DNA of 64,000 nucleotides, taken from contig NZ_CP186274.1 of the NCBI RefSeq assembly GCF_049331405.1, forward strand, positions 3,162,001 through 3,226,000, read 5' to 3'. Shown one piece after another: positions 29,963 through 38,158 of the stretch. The first letter of the stretch is position 1. The number at the start of each line of letters is the position of its first letter. The notes beneath the pieces are model-generated. The model did not search any database and had not been told where the DNA came from. It worked only from the letters and a program-made list of their open reading frames with translations. The stretch comes from PoT sp049331405 (GTDB lineage Bacteria; Planctomycetota; Planctomycetia; Isosphaerales; Isosphaeraceae). The position numbers and the translations under genes were made by a program.

Positions 29963-31879
29963 TTGTTCGCCGGACCGATCATCGCCCGAGAGGTGCTCAC
30001 CGCCCCTCGGCCTATTCGCTTTTATATCGCGCGTGCGGCTTACGTCGGACTGCTCTTCGTTCTCATGTGGACGGCCTGGCAGTCGCTCATCGGCTGGCGA
30101 GAGGTGCGCGAGTTCGGCGTCATCGCTCGCTTCGCCGGCTTCCTGTTCCAGCTCTTCGTCCTGATCCAGCTCACCTTGATGCTCTTCTTCGCGCCGCTTG
30201 CGGCGGCGACCGCGGTGGCGCATGAGAAGGACCGACGCACCTTCGTCCTCCTACTCATGACGGACCTGAGCGACCTCGAGATCGTCCTGGGCAAGCTGAC
30301 CGCGAGCCTGCTCCAGATCGTGACCTTGTTGGCGACCGCCGCGCCGGTGTTCTTCCTCTGCATGCTGATGGGCGGGATCTCGCCCTCGCAGGTGGCCGAC
30401 ATCCTTGGAGTGACGGCCGCGGCGGGGATTGCCGGCGGTGTGCTCGGCATGCTCGTGGCGCTCTGGCGCGATCGGACCTTCCAGTCGCTGGCCCTCACGG
30501 TCCTCGTGATCGTGCTGACGCTCTCGGGGATCGAGGCCATCGGCTTCGCGTATCCCGAGGCCAAAATCTTCGGCATCCCGCTCTCGATCGTGCTGAACCC
30601 GTATCGCACGGTCTTCGCCATCATCCACCAGACCCACGAGTCGTCCTCGGCCTGGTTGCGGCCGAGCTACCTCTTCGTCTCGTTCGCGATCCTCACGGCC
30701 TTCGCCCTCCTGGCGTTCGGCGTGAATCGCCTCCGCGTCTGGAACCCGGGGAGCAACGAGCCCCGTGAGGAGCGCGAAGGGGAGCAGGAGGAGGATGTCG
30801 CCGAGACCCTGATCGAGGTCGAGGAGGCCGTCGAGCCGGCCCTGGTCGGCGCCTCGGCATCGGTGGCGCGGGGGACTCATTTCGAGTCCGGCCGATCGGC
30901 CGGGGGTTCGGACGCACACGACGCGACCAACCTGGACGACGCCGGCGGCACCACCGGCCTGCACGTGCCTCGGCGGACCCACCGCCGGATCGTGAAGGGG
31001 GTCGGCAGCTACAGGTCCCCCTGGGGCGAGCACCCGATCCTCTGGCGCGAGCTGATGACGAGGGCCTACGGGACCAAGCCCCTCATCATCAAGGGGGCCT
31101 ACCTGCTGGCCTTCATCCTGGGAGTGGCCTTCTTCTACGCCAACCCGGACGTCGAGAACGACCCCTGGCGCCCCGCCCGGATCCTGATCCCGCTGGCCAT
31201 CTTGAGCCTCGTGCTCGTCAATGCCCAGGGGGTCACCGCCCTCACGAGCGAACGCGACACGGGGGCGCTTGACCTTCTGCTGGTGACGGAACTCACGCCC
31301 AAGCAGTTCATCTACGGCAAGCTCTACGGCGTGCTCTATAACACCAAGGAGATGGTCGTCTTACCGATCCTCCTGGCGATATGGTTCGCGGCCATAGGTG
31401 CGATGTCGATAGAGTCGGTGGTTTATGTGATCATCGACTTCCTATTGCTCGCGCATTTCTCGGCGATGCTCGGGCTCCACGCGGCCTTGACGTACACGAA
31501 CAGCCGCACGGCCGTCGCGAACAGCCTGGGGACGATCTTCTTCCTGATGGTCGGCATCCTGGTTTGCGCCTTCCTGATCATCATGAGCGACAGCGAGTTC
31601 GGCCGGCAGCTCCTCAGCTTCCTGATCTTCATCGGCGCGGGGAGCGTCGCGCTCTTCGGCTCGCTCGGTTCGAAGAACCCGTCCCACGCGATCGCCCTGG
31701 TGGCCCTGCTGACGCCCTTCTGCTCGTTCTACTGCGTCATCAGCCTCCTGAATGGCGACATCATGGCGGCCCTGCTCGTGAGCTTCGGCGTCTACGGCTT
31801 CGCACTCCTCGCGATGCTCGTCCCCGCCGTGAGCGACTTCGACATCGCCCTGGGACGCACCAGCGCCATCCAGGGATGA
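29963..31879 (+). CDS. Double ABC-2 type permease (two permease halves in one chain)
   Basis: 638 residues from a TTG start with GGAGG eight bases upstream; this gives an N-terminus (FAGPIIAREVLTAPRPIRFY) that aligns with the paralogue at 48408-50243 (VLGPVFSVELLTAARRRRNY). It has about 12 transmembrane segments in two halves. Each half carries the ABC-2 motif: AVAHEKDRRTFVLLLMTDLSDLEIVLGKL, and ALTSERDTGALDLLLVTELTPKQFIYGKL. Between them is an acidic loop (about residues 270-350, rich in E, D and G) that should be cytoplasmic. No ATPase gene is adjacent, so the partner is encoded elsewhere. Frames starting further upstream at 29690 read as non-protein. Confidence 0.85.
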   Translation: MFAGPIIAREVLTAPRPIRFYIARAAYVGLLFVLMWTAWQSLIGWREVREFGVIARFAGFLFQLFVLIQLTLMLFFAPLAAATAVAHEKDRRTFVLLLMTDLSDLEIVLGKLTASLLQIVTLLATAAPVFFLCMLMGGISPSQVADILGVTAAAGIAGGVLGMLVALWRDRTFQSLALTVLVIVLTLSGIEAIGFAYPEAKIFGIPLSIVLNPYRTVFAIIHQTHESSSAWLRPSYLFVSFAILTAFALLAFGVNRLRVWNPGSNEPREEREGEQEEDVAETLIEVEEAVEPALVGASASVARGTHFESGRSAGGSDAHDATNLDDAGGTTGLHVPRRTHRRIVKGVGSYRSPWGEHPILWRELMTRAYGTKPLIIKGAYLLAFILGVAFFYANPDVENDPWRPARILIPLAILSLVLVNAQGVTALTSERDTGALDLLLVTELTPKQFIYGKLYGVLYNTKEMVVLPILLAIWFAAIGAMSIESVVYVIIDFLLLAHFSAMLGLHAALTYTNSRTAVANSLGTIFFLMVGILVCAFLIIMSDSEFGRQLLSFLIFIGAGSVALFGSLGSKNPSHAIALVALLTPFCSFYCVISLLNGDIMAALLVSFGVYGFALLAMLVPAVSDFDIALGRTSAIQG

Positions 31880-31948
31880 TCGAATCCGTCCGGATCGGCG
31901 ACCACGAGTCGTGGACCGGGCGTCGAACGGGAGCCAGGTTTTACAAGG

Positions 31949-31986
31949 CCGGGCGGCGGACTCCTTCACCGGAGGTCGTCGCCCGG
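31949..31986 (+). terminator. Hairpin after the double permease gene
   Basis: CCGGGCG...CTCC (31949-31964) pairs with GGAG...CGCCCGG (31971-31986) with two small mismatches; a TCGTTTTCG stretch follows. Confidence 0.45.
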
Positions 31987-32150
31987 TCTCTCGTTTTCGA
32001 AGGCAGGGGACGCCCTCTTCACGCGTCGTCGTCTTCATGACTTTGCGTGAAAATAAGAATATTGCGGATGATGTGCGGGCGCCGCGATGAATTTTGGCGG
32101 CCAAGTCGAACGAACCTCGCCGAAACTTTAATCAAATCGTGGGAAATCGG

Positions 32151-32179
32151 TTGACAGAATGCCGAATGTCTTCCATATT
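32151..32179 (+). promoter_or_regulatory. Sigma70-type promoter of the SDR gene
   Basis: TTGACA (32151-32156, full consensus), 17 bp, CATATT (32174-32179, four of six). It gives a leader of about 200 nt. Confidence 0.5.
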
Positions 32180-32390
32180 ACTCCCCGACGAGTCCCGACC
32201 GCTTGATCCACGACCTTCGATGGAATCGTGATGCCCCGGTCGAGCCGGGGAGATGGGTGATCCGGACTCGTCAGTCGGTAGGAGTCAGGGCCGCAAGGAG
32301 GAAGGTCAGCCCTTTCGATTGATCCCTTCCTTTCGTCCCTTCCCTCTTCCCCAAGTCGGGCGCAGCACAGCTACCAAGGATGGGACCACC

Positions 32391-33320
32391 ATGCGTATTC
32401 TTGTCACCGGCGGAGCCGGCTATGTCGGATCCACGCTCGTCCCGATGCTCTTACAGCAGGGGCATCGCGTCCGCGTCTACGACATGCTCAAGTTCGGCGG
32501 CCACGGGCTCTTGCCCTGCTGTCAGAACCGTCATTTCGAGCTGATCAAGGGCGACGTCTGCGACTCCGCGGCGCTCGGCAAGGCCCTCGAAGGGGTCGAT
32601 GCCGTGGTCCACCTCGCGGCCATCGTCGGATACCCCGCCTGCAAGAAAGAATCGCAGCTCGCCACCGCGACGAACGTCGACGGCACCCGCAACCTCTTGA
32701 ACCTCCGCAAGAAGGATCAGAAGGTCATCTTCGCCTCGACGGGGAGCATCTACGGCTCGATCCCCGACTACGTCTGCAACGAGGACACGCCCCGCTCGCC
32801 GATCACGCTCTACGGCGAGACCAAGGCGACGGCCGAGCAGATGATCCTCGACGCCGGCAACAGCGTCGCCTACCGCTATGCCACGGCCTTCGGCGTGAGC
32901 AACCGGATGCGGCTCGACCTGATGCCGAACGACTTCACGTATCAGGCGGTGAAGAACCGCAACGTGATCGTGTACGAAGGCCGGTTCAAGCGGACGTTCG
33001 TGCATGTCCGCGACATGGCACGCTCGATCATGTTCGCCCTCGACAAGTGGGATACCGTCAAGGACGACGTCTACAACGTCGGCCACGAGAGCATGAACTT
33101 CACGAAGGAAGACGTGGCGAGGAAGATCCTCGAGCACGTCGACTTCTACCTCCACTTCGCCGAGGTGGGGACCGACGCCGATCAGCGGAACTACGAGGTC
33201 TCGTACGAGAAGATCCGCAAGTGCGGCTTCGAGACGACGGTCGACCTCGACACGGGCATCGCCGAGCTCGTCCGCGCGGCCCGGCTGATCGAGTTCCACA
33301 ACCCGTTCGCCAACGTCTAA
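32391..33320 (+). CDS. NAD-dependent epimerase/dehydratase (extended SDR)
   Basis: 309-residue cytosolic enzyme likely acting on a nucleotide sugar. The Rossmann motif TGGAGYVGS is at residues 6-14, then DVCD and VHLAAIVGYPAC. The catalytic set is Ser in ASTGSIYG and YxxxK in YGETK. A C-terminal substrate domain follows (FVHVRDMARSIMFAL, YNVGHESMNFTKEDVA). This resembles UDP-glucose 4-epimerase-like and related sugar-modifying enzymes, but the exact substrate cannot be read. AAGGA lies ahead of the ATG at 32391; an earlier ATG at 32380 is out of frame. The glycosyltransferase gene downstream suggests a glycan pathway. Confidence 0.92.
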   Translation: MRILVTGGAGYVGSTLVPMLLQQGHRVRVYDMLKFGGHGLLPCCQNRHFELIKGDVCDSAALGKALEGVDAVVHLAAIVGYPACKKESQLATATNVDGTRNLLNLRKKDQKVIFASTGSIYGSIPDYVCNEDTPRSPITLYGETKATAEQMILDAGNSVAYRYATAFGVSNRMRLDLMPNDFTYQAVKNRNVIVYEGRFKRTFVHVRDMARSIMFALDKWDTVKDDVYNVGHESMNFTKEDVARKILEHVDFYLHFAEVGTDADQRNYEVSYEKIRKCGFETTVDLDTGIAELVRAARLIEFHNPFANV

Positions 33321-33669
33321 GAACGACACGGAGGGGCCGGGATCGAACCCCGGCCCCGATTCGATCCGAAATAATCCGGATCGAAAATTGCGAATATCGG
33401 GTTGTCGCCAATTCTTGATGGATGACGATAGAAGGCTTTGCCGGGGCCGATCGGGATCTGGAGTTGCACGGCGGGGCCAAGAGGCCTCGCGCGGGACGAG
33501 GATCTCTGTGATGGCCCCGCGGATGGTTTCCCTGGCCCGAGATCTCGGACGCCCCTCGGGGCGTTGACCAGGACGCAAGTTCTCGATGGCTGGATGCCGT
33601 CGACCGACCTTACGGCCGGATTGACCGAGACCATGCCTGGAACAGGGCCTCGAAGGCCCAGGCGGACGC
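33321..33669. other. Intergenic region between SDR and glycosyltransferase genes
   Basis: About 350 bp. Apart from a GC hairpin near its start (33333-33357) nothing is recognised; frames here on both strands are short and low in protein character. Confidence 0.4.
33333..33357. terminator. GC-rich hairpin after the SDR gene
   Basis: GGGGCCGGG (33333-33341) pairs with CCCGGCCCC (33349-33357). No T-tract follows, so it may be a weak terminator or an mRNA 3' stabiliser. Confidence 0.4.
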
Positions 33670-35073
33670 ATGATGCTAAGAGCTTGGGTGAAGACGATTG
33701 GCAACTCCGCTCGCAACCTCCAGACCGGGCCGAGGACCTCGGCCGATGCGATCCCTTCGCCTCGGATTCACCTGGGCGAGAGGGCCGGGAACGCGGGCCG
33801 ACTCCTTTTCATCAACCAGTACTACTGGCCGGATCACGCCTCCACCGCGCAGCACCTGAGCGACCTGGTCGAGGCGCTCTCCTCGCAGGGGCATGAGTGC
33901 CACGTCCTCTGCGGGCAGGGGTCGTACAAGCCGGGCGTGCCCCGCCCGCCGGCGTTCGAGATCCACAACGGCGTGCACATCCATCGCGTCCGCACGACCT
34001 CGCTGGGGCGCAAGACCACGCTGCACCGGATGGTCGATTACCTCAGCTTCTACATCCACGCGATGCTCTTCGCACTGACCATGCCGCGGTTCGACGTGGT
34101 CACGACGCTGACGACGCCGCCGATCATCGGCCTGATCGGGACGGTCCTGAGGCGGTTCCGCGGGGCGCAGCACGTCTACTGGAGCATGGACCTCCATCCC
34201 GACGCGAGCCTCGCCCTGGGGCGGATGTCGCGCAAGAATCCGTTCGTCGCCGCCCTGGCTTGGCTGAGCGACTTCGTCTATCGCCAGGCGGACAAAGTCG
34301 TCGTCCTCGGCGCGTACATGGCCGACCGCGTCGCCTCCAAGGGGGTTCGAAGGGACCGCGTCGAGGTGGTACCCGTCTGGAGTCGCCGCGACGAGATCTA
34401 CCCGATGCCCCGCGAGAACCACCCGCTCCGCGAGCGGATGGGGCTGACCGATCAGTTTATCGCGATGTACTCGGGCAACCTGGGCCTCGCCCACAGCTTC
34501 GACGAGTTCATCGCCGCCGCCCGTCGCCTCCGCGACCGCGCGGACATCCTGTTCCTCTTCGTCGGCGGCGGGCCGCGACTGAGCGAGGTCCGCGAGGCGA
34601 AGGAGCAGTATCAGCTCGACAACGTCCGCATCCTCGACTACTTCCCCCGCGAGATGCTGCACGCCTCGCTCTCACTGGCCGACGTGCACCTCAGCTCGAT
34701 GCGGATCGAGATGACCGGCCTCGTCGTGCCGAGCAAGGTCTATGGCGCGATGGCCTCCGGGCGCCCGAACCTGTTCGTCGGCCCCGACCACAGCGAGTCG
34801 GCCGACACGATCCGCGATGCCGACTGCGGCATCACCGTCAGGCTCGGCGACGTCGATGGGCTCGTCGCCGCCCTAGAACGCCTGGCCGGCTCCCCCGAAC
34901 TCGCCCAGGAGATGGGGCGTCGCGGCCGCGCGGCCTTCCTGTCGACCTACGAGCAGAACACCTGCTGTGCCCGCTGGTGCAAGCTCGTCTCCGATCTGAT
35001 CCCGGTCCCGGCCCAGGCGCCGACCCCGGTCCTCAGGCCGATCGGTGCCTCGGTCGCCGGCAGTTCGCTCTGA
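33670..35073 (+). CDS. GT4-family glycosyltransferase (WcaI/WbuB-like)
   Basis: 467 residues, GT-B fold. The N-terminal domain has RLLFINQYYWPDHASTAQHLSDL, the acceptor-domain start seen in WcaI/WbuB-type enzymes, then VTTLTTPPIIGLIG and YWSMDLHPDASLALG. The donor domain has FIAMYSGNLGLAHSFDEFI, FLFVGGGPRL and the nucleotide-binding VPSKVYGAMASGRP. These enzymes add a sugar in exopolysaccharide, capsule or O-antigen synthesis at the inner membrane. The first 40 residues before the domain are poorly conserved in character, so the true start may be later. A Wza-like export gene lies about 8 kb away and could serve the same polymer. Confidence 0.9.
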   Translation: MMLRAWVKTIGNSARNLQTGPRTSADAIPSPRIHLGERAGNAGRLLFINQYYWPDHASTAQHLSDLVEALSSQGHECHVLCGQGSYKPGVPRPPAFEIHNGVHIHRVRTTSLGRKTTLHRMVDYLSFYIHAMLFALTMPRFDVVTTLTTPPIIGLIGTVLRRFRGAQHVYWSMDLHPDASLALGRMSRKNPFVAALAWLSDFVYRQADKVVVLGAYMADRVASKGVRRDRVEVVPVWSRRDEIYPMPRENHPLRERMGLTDQFIAMYSGNLGLAHSFDEFIAAARRLRDRADILFLFVGGGPRLSEVREAKEQYQLDNVRILDYFPREMLHASLSLADVHLSSMRIEMTGLVVPSKVYGAMASGRPNLFVGPDHSESADTIRDADCGITVRLGDVDGLVAALERLAGSPELAQEMGRRGRAAFLSTYEQNTCCARWCKLVSDLIPVPAQAPTPVLRPIGASVAGSSL

Positions 35074-35126
35074 ACCGAATACTCGTCGGAAAGGATTCGA
35101 CGAGCGAGTATCGAAACCTATGCCCG

Positions 35127-35168
35127 CCGATCCTCCGGGCCCTTCGAAATGGGGGCCTCGAGGATCGG
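35127..35168. repeat. Imperfect hairpin between GT4 and TlpA-like genes
   Basis: CCGATCCTC (35127-35135) pairs with GAGGATCGG (35160-35168), with further pairing inside after one mismatch. There is no T-tract. It could end the glycosyltransferase mRNA or act in the leader of the next gene. Confidence 0.4.
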
Positions 35169-35203
35169 CGTCCGCGATGGTCTCAGACGCAAGGAGGAGA
35201 GAC

Positions 35204-36193
35204 GTGGTGAAGGTCCGAGCTTGCGCATTCCTGCTGGCCTGCGGCATGTTGGCCGGCGTCGCTTCGGCGGAAGACAAGCCGCCGGCGAATTCCATGGAGA
35301 TCGTCAACAACCACGATCGCGCCCTGATCAAGGATCTCACCGCCTACCTCCAGGCCCATCCCAAGGCCGACGACCTCGACCAGGCCTACATGACCTTGCT
35401 GAACAAGGCCATCGAGCACGACTGGTTCGTGGAGAACGAGGCGGTCGCCCAGCAGTACCTCCGCGACTTCCCCGAAGGTCCCATCCAGTCGCTCGCCCGC
35501 ATCGTCACCACGATGGCCAGGGCCAAGGCCGGCCAGTACAACGAGGCCCTCACTCGCTTCGAACAGTTGATGCAGGCCGTGGGCAAGAGCGAGCAGGAGG
35601 AGTTCGCCGTCAATTTCGCGGAGAGCCTGGCCGTCTCGGCCTCGGGGGCCGGCGAATATCACGTCGCCCGCAAGATCTACCAGATCCTGCTCGACCGCTT
35701 CGGCGAGAGTGCCGCCCTGCGTCAGAAGGTGAAGGACGAGCTCGCCCGCCTCGACATGGTCGGCAAGCCGGCCCCGAGCGTGGTCGCGCATGACGTGGAC
35801 GGCAAGCCGCTCAATTTCGCCGACTACCGCGGCAAGTACGTCCTCATTGATTTCTGGGCGACCTGGTGTGCCCCTTGCATCGTGGAACTCCCCCGCGTGC
35901 AGGAGGCCTTCAAGAAGTTCCATGGCCAGGGGCTCGAAGTCGTCGGGGTCAGCCTCGACGAGACCAAGCCGGCCGTCCTCGACTTCGTCAAGGCCCGGGG
36001 CATTCCCTGGCGGCAGGTCCACGGCGCGACGGCCGGCGGCGACCTCGTCGAGGCCTTCGGCGTGAGCTCGATCCCCGCAACGTTCCTCATCAGCCCCGAC
36101 GGCAACATCGTCCGGATCGAGCTGCGAGGCGCGAACCTGGAGCCCTCCCTCGCCAAGATCCTCAAGGATACCCCGGCGACGGCCACTCGCTAA
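35204..36193 (+). CDS. TlpA/ResA-like thioredoxin-fold protein with helical N-domain
   Basis: Exported thiol-disulfide protein of 329 residues. GTG start at 35204 (or the next codon, 35207) follows AAGGAGGAG. The signal peptide is VRACAFLLACGMLAGVASAE. Residues about 25-185 form a helical, repeat-like domain (FEQLMQAVGKSEQEEFAV, ARKIYQILLDRFGESAALRQ). The C-terminal AhpC/TSA-type thioredoxin domain has the active site WATWCAPCIVELP and the cis-Pro region SSIPATFLISPDG. Proteins like this reduce periplasmic disulfides, often in cytochrome maturation, but the partner here is unknown. The N-terminal domain type is common in planctomycetes. Confidence 0.9.
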   Translation: MVKVRACAFLLACGMLAGVASAEDKPPANSMEIVNNHDRALIKDLTAYLQAHPKADDLDQAYMTLLNKAIEHDWFVENEAVAQQYLRDFPEGPIQSLARIVTTMARAKAGQYNEALTRFEQLMQAVGKSEQEEFAVNFAESLAVSASGAGEYHVARKIYQILLDRFGESAALRQKVKDELARLDMVGKPAPSVVAHDVDGKPLNFADYRGKYVLIDFWATWCAPCIVELPRVQEAFKKFHGQGLEVVGVSLDETKPAVLDFVKARGIPWRQVHGATAGGDLVEAFGVSSIPATFLISPDGNIVRIELRGANLEPSLAKILKDTPATATR

Positions 36194-36251
36194 TGAATAT
36201 GTTTGAGCGATTGGCGATCGATCTCGGTCGCCAGTCGCCGACCCGGCTCGA

Positions 36252-36722
36252 TCAGAGGGGCCTTGCGGCCGACTCCTCCCCGGGGGCTGCGATGGGCGTC
36301 TCGTCGAGCGGATAGAACTCGTTGAGGCCGCGGAGCAGTCCGACCGGGCCGTCGAACCGCCAGTCGCCGCGCTCGCGGACGAACTGGTAGACGGGCCCCG
36401 TGCGATTCGTCGGGCAGAGCCAGATGTTCGACCCTTGCCACCACGTCTGGAAGTTGGGGTGGATGTTCCGCGGCAGGCCCGCGACCCCCCCCTCGGCCGC
36501 CGCGACGATCTCGTGGCCCTTCAGGTAACGAGCCGAGCAGACCGCCCGCACCCCCTCCAGATCCTGGCGGTTCGCGGCCGCGAGCAGGTCGGTATAGAGC
36601 GAGACCACCCGGCGCACGTCCCTCGTCGACCAGGCCATCAGCGTGAAAACCATGCCGATCGCGGACGCGGCGGCAAATCCAATCAAGACACGTTGACCTG
36701 TTCCGAACCGGGACGTGCTCAT
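36252..36722 (-). CDS. Small membrane-anchored protein coupled to a DUF697 GTPase gene
   Basis: 156 residues from an ATG that overlaps the GTPase stop as ATGA, so it is translationally coupled. One transmembrane segment near 10-28 (VLIGFAAASAIGMVFTLMAW) is followed by a soluble domain: LYTDLLAAANRQDLEGVRAVCSARYLKG then QFVRERGDWRFDGPVGLL. The pattern recalls NTF2-like or DUF4878-type small domains, where a helix pair precedes a curved sheet, but I do not recognise the family firmly. Last gene of the four-gene operon. Confidence 0.7.
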   Translation of the reverse strand: MSTSRFGTGQRVLIGFAAASAIGMVFTLMAWSTRDVRRVVSLYTDLLAAANRQDLEGVRAVCSARYLKGHEIVAAAEGGVAGLPRNIHPNFQTWWQGSNIWLCPTNRTGPVYQFVRERGDWRFDGPVGLLRGLNEFYPLDETPIAAPGEESAARPL

Positions 36723-38155
36723 TTGACGATTCGACGCTTGAGGTCGTCGCGGAGCCGGTCGACCACCGAATCCGACTTCGCCTCGGCCAGGATCTGTTGG
36801 ATCACGGTCTTGATCCCGCGCGGGCCCCACTGGCACCCCTGGCGCAGGTAGAGCTTGGCCCCGTGGCCCAGGACGTACGACGTGGTGGCGGCCGCGCCCC
36901 CTTGCGTCAGCCCGATCGCTCCGTAGCCGAGCGCCGTCAAGGGGACGGCGAGCCCGCCGCTGGCTATGGAGAGGCCCACGAGCGACGACTTGATGCCCCC
37001 CGCCAGGAACCGGGTCGCGAAGCCGACGGCCCCGATCGTGCCGAGGGCGAGCATCATGTCCTTGACCAGGCTCGTCGCCGTCCTGCGCGTGAGCGGGATG
37101 CCGTAGACCTTGCTGAGGGCGACGATCATCCCCACGTCCACGGCCAGGCCCCCGGCCATGTCGGCCCAGGGGATCGGATTCAGGGCGACCGCGGCCCCCT
37201 TCGCCAGGGCGAAGTTCCAGATCATGCGGTTGGCGGCATCGTCGCGAATGCGGATCTTATGCGCGACGATCTCTTCATGGAGGTCGCCGGCCAGCAGCAA
37301 GGTATTCAGGGCGACGAGCGCCTTGCCCTCGCGCTCGAGCACGTCCAGGATCCGGATTTTCAGGGGTTCGATCACCGGGGCGGGGCGTTCCCACTCGGTG
37401 CTGGTCGAGCCGTCGGGGTTCTGGATCTTGACCTTGAACGGGTCGGGCCTGGCAGCGGTCATCACCACGTCTTCGGGCCTGATGAGGTTGCGGACCCGCT
37501 CATCCTTGATCTTGGCGTAGATCTGATCGCGGTCGGCTTCGGGGTAGCGGTCGATCTGGTTGAAGACGAGGATGATCGGCTTCTGGGCCTCGCGGAGCTG
37601 CGAGAGGGCCTCGAGCTCGACGCGCTGCAGGTCGCTGGAGACGACGAAGAGGATCAGGTCGGCGTGGCGGGCGACGGTCCTGGCCAGGGCCTCGCGGGCC
37701 TCGCCGCCGACCTCGTCGATCCCGGGGGTGTCGATCAGGTTGAGGCGGGCCCCCTCGAGCCCCGGGTGGGCCGAGGTCGAACCTTGCTCCCAGCGTTGCG
37801 AGGCGCGCGAGACGGTCGTGCCGTGGATCGAGCCGACCTGGAAGACCTCGCGGCCCATCAACGCATTCAAGACCGAAGATTTACCCCGGCTCACCATGCC
37901 GAAGGCGGCGATCTCGATGGTGTTCTCGTCGAGCTTGGTGCTCAGGTCGCGGAGCTGGTTCAGCTCGTCGACGAGCGCCCGCTCCTCTTCGCTCGTGAGC
38001 TTGAGGCTCTTGAGCGTCTCCTCCAGGCTCTCGCGGGCCCTCTCGATGAGATTATCAACGCGCGAGGCTTCGAGGTCGCCGAGCGTGGAGTTCAGGTCGG
38101 CCCCGGCCTTGGGGGCGTCGTTCGGTCCCGGAGGCTGTTCCAGTTCATCGGCCAT
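36719..38155 (-). CDS. DUF697-type GTPase, first paralogue
   Basis: 478 residues. A helical lead (about 1-75) precedes an Era-like G domain: P-loop GMVSRGKSS, G3 in LNLIDTPGIDEVGG, G4 as FNQIDR (NQxD in place of the usual NKxD). The C-terminal 200 residues are DUF697-like and membrane-associated: NPIPWADMAGGLAVDVGMIVALSKVYG, then hydrophobic segments (LALGTIGAVGFATRFLAGG, LSIASGGLAVPLTALGYG). Such proteins probably bind or shape membranes; no target is known. The amidase gene ends 3 bp upstream and the small membrane gene overlaps its stop. Confidence 0.88.
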   Translation of the reverse strand: MADELEQPPGPNDAPKAGADLNSTLGDLEASRVDNLIERARESLEETLKSLKLTSEEERALVDELNQLRDLSTKLDENTIEIAAFGMVSRGKSSVLNALMGREVFQVGSIHGTTVSRASQRWEQGSTSAHPGLEGARLNLIDTPGIDEVGGEAREALARTVARHADLILFVVSSDLQRVELEALSQLREAQKPIILVFNQIDRYPEADRDQIYAKIKDERVRNLIRPEDVVMTAARPDPFKVKIQNPDGSTSTEWERPAPVIEPLKIRILDVLEREGKALVALNTLLLAGDLHEEIVAHKIRIRDDAANRMIWNFALAKGAAVALNPIPWADMAGGLAVDVGMIVALSKVYGIPLTRRTATSLVKDMMLALGTIGAVGFATRFLAGGIKSSLVGLSIASGGLAVPLTALGYGAIGLTQGGAAATTSYVLGHGAKLYLRQGCQWGPRGIKTVIQQILAEAKSDSVVDRLRDDLKRRIVK

Positions 38156-38158
38156 GGG

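Larger units (their letters stand above)
31880..32390. other. Intergenic region before the SDR gene
   Basis: About 510 bp. It holds a hairpin at 31949-31986, a good promoter at 32151-32179, and a leader of about 200 nt before the ATG at 32391. I see no gene in the leader and no recognised riboswitch. Confidence 0.5.

Noticed and set aside
33333..33357. GGATCGAACCCCGG resembles the T-arm of a tRNA read in reverse
   Set aside because: No acceptor, anticodon or D arm can be drawn around it; it is better explained as a GC hairpin after the SDR gene.
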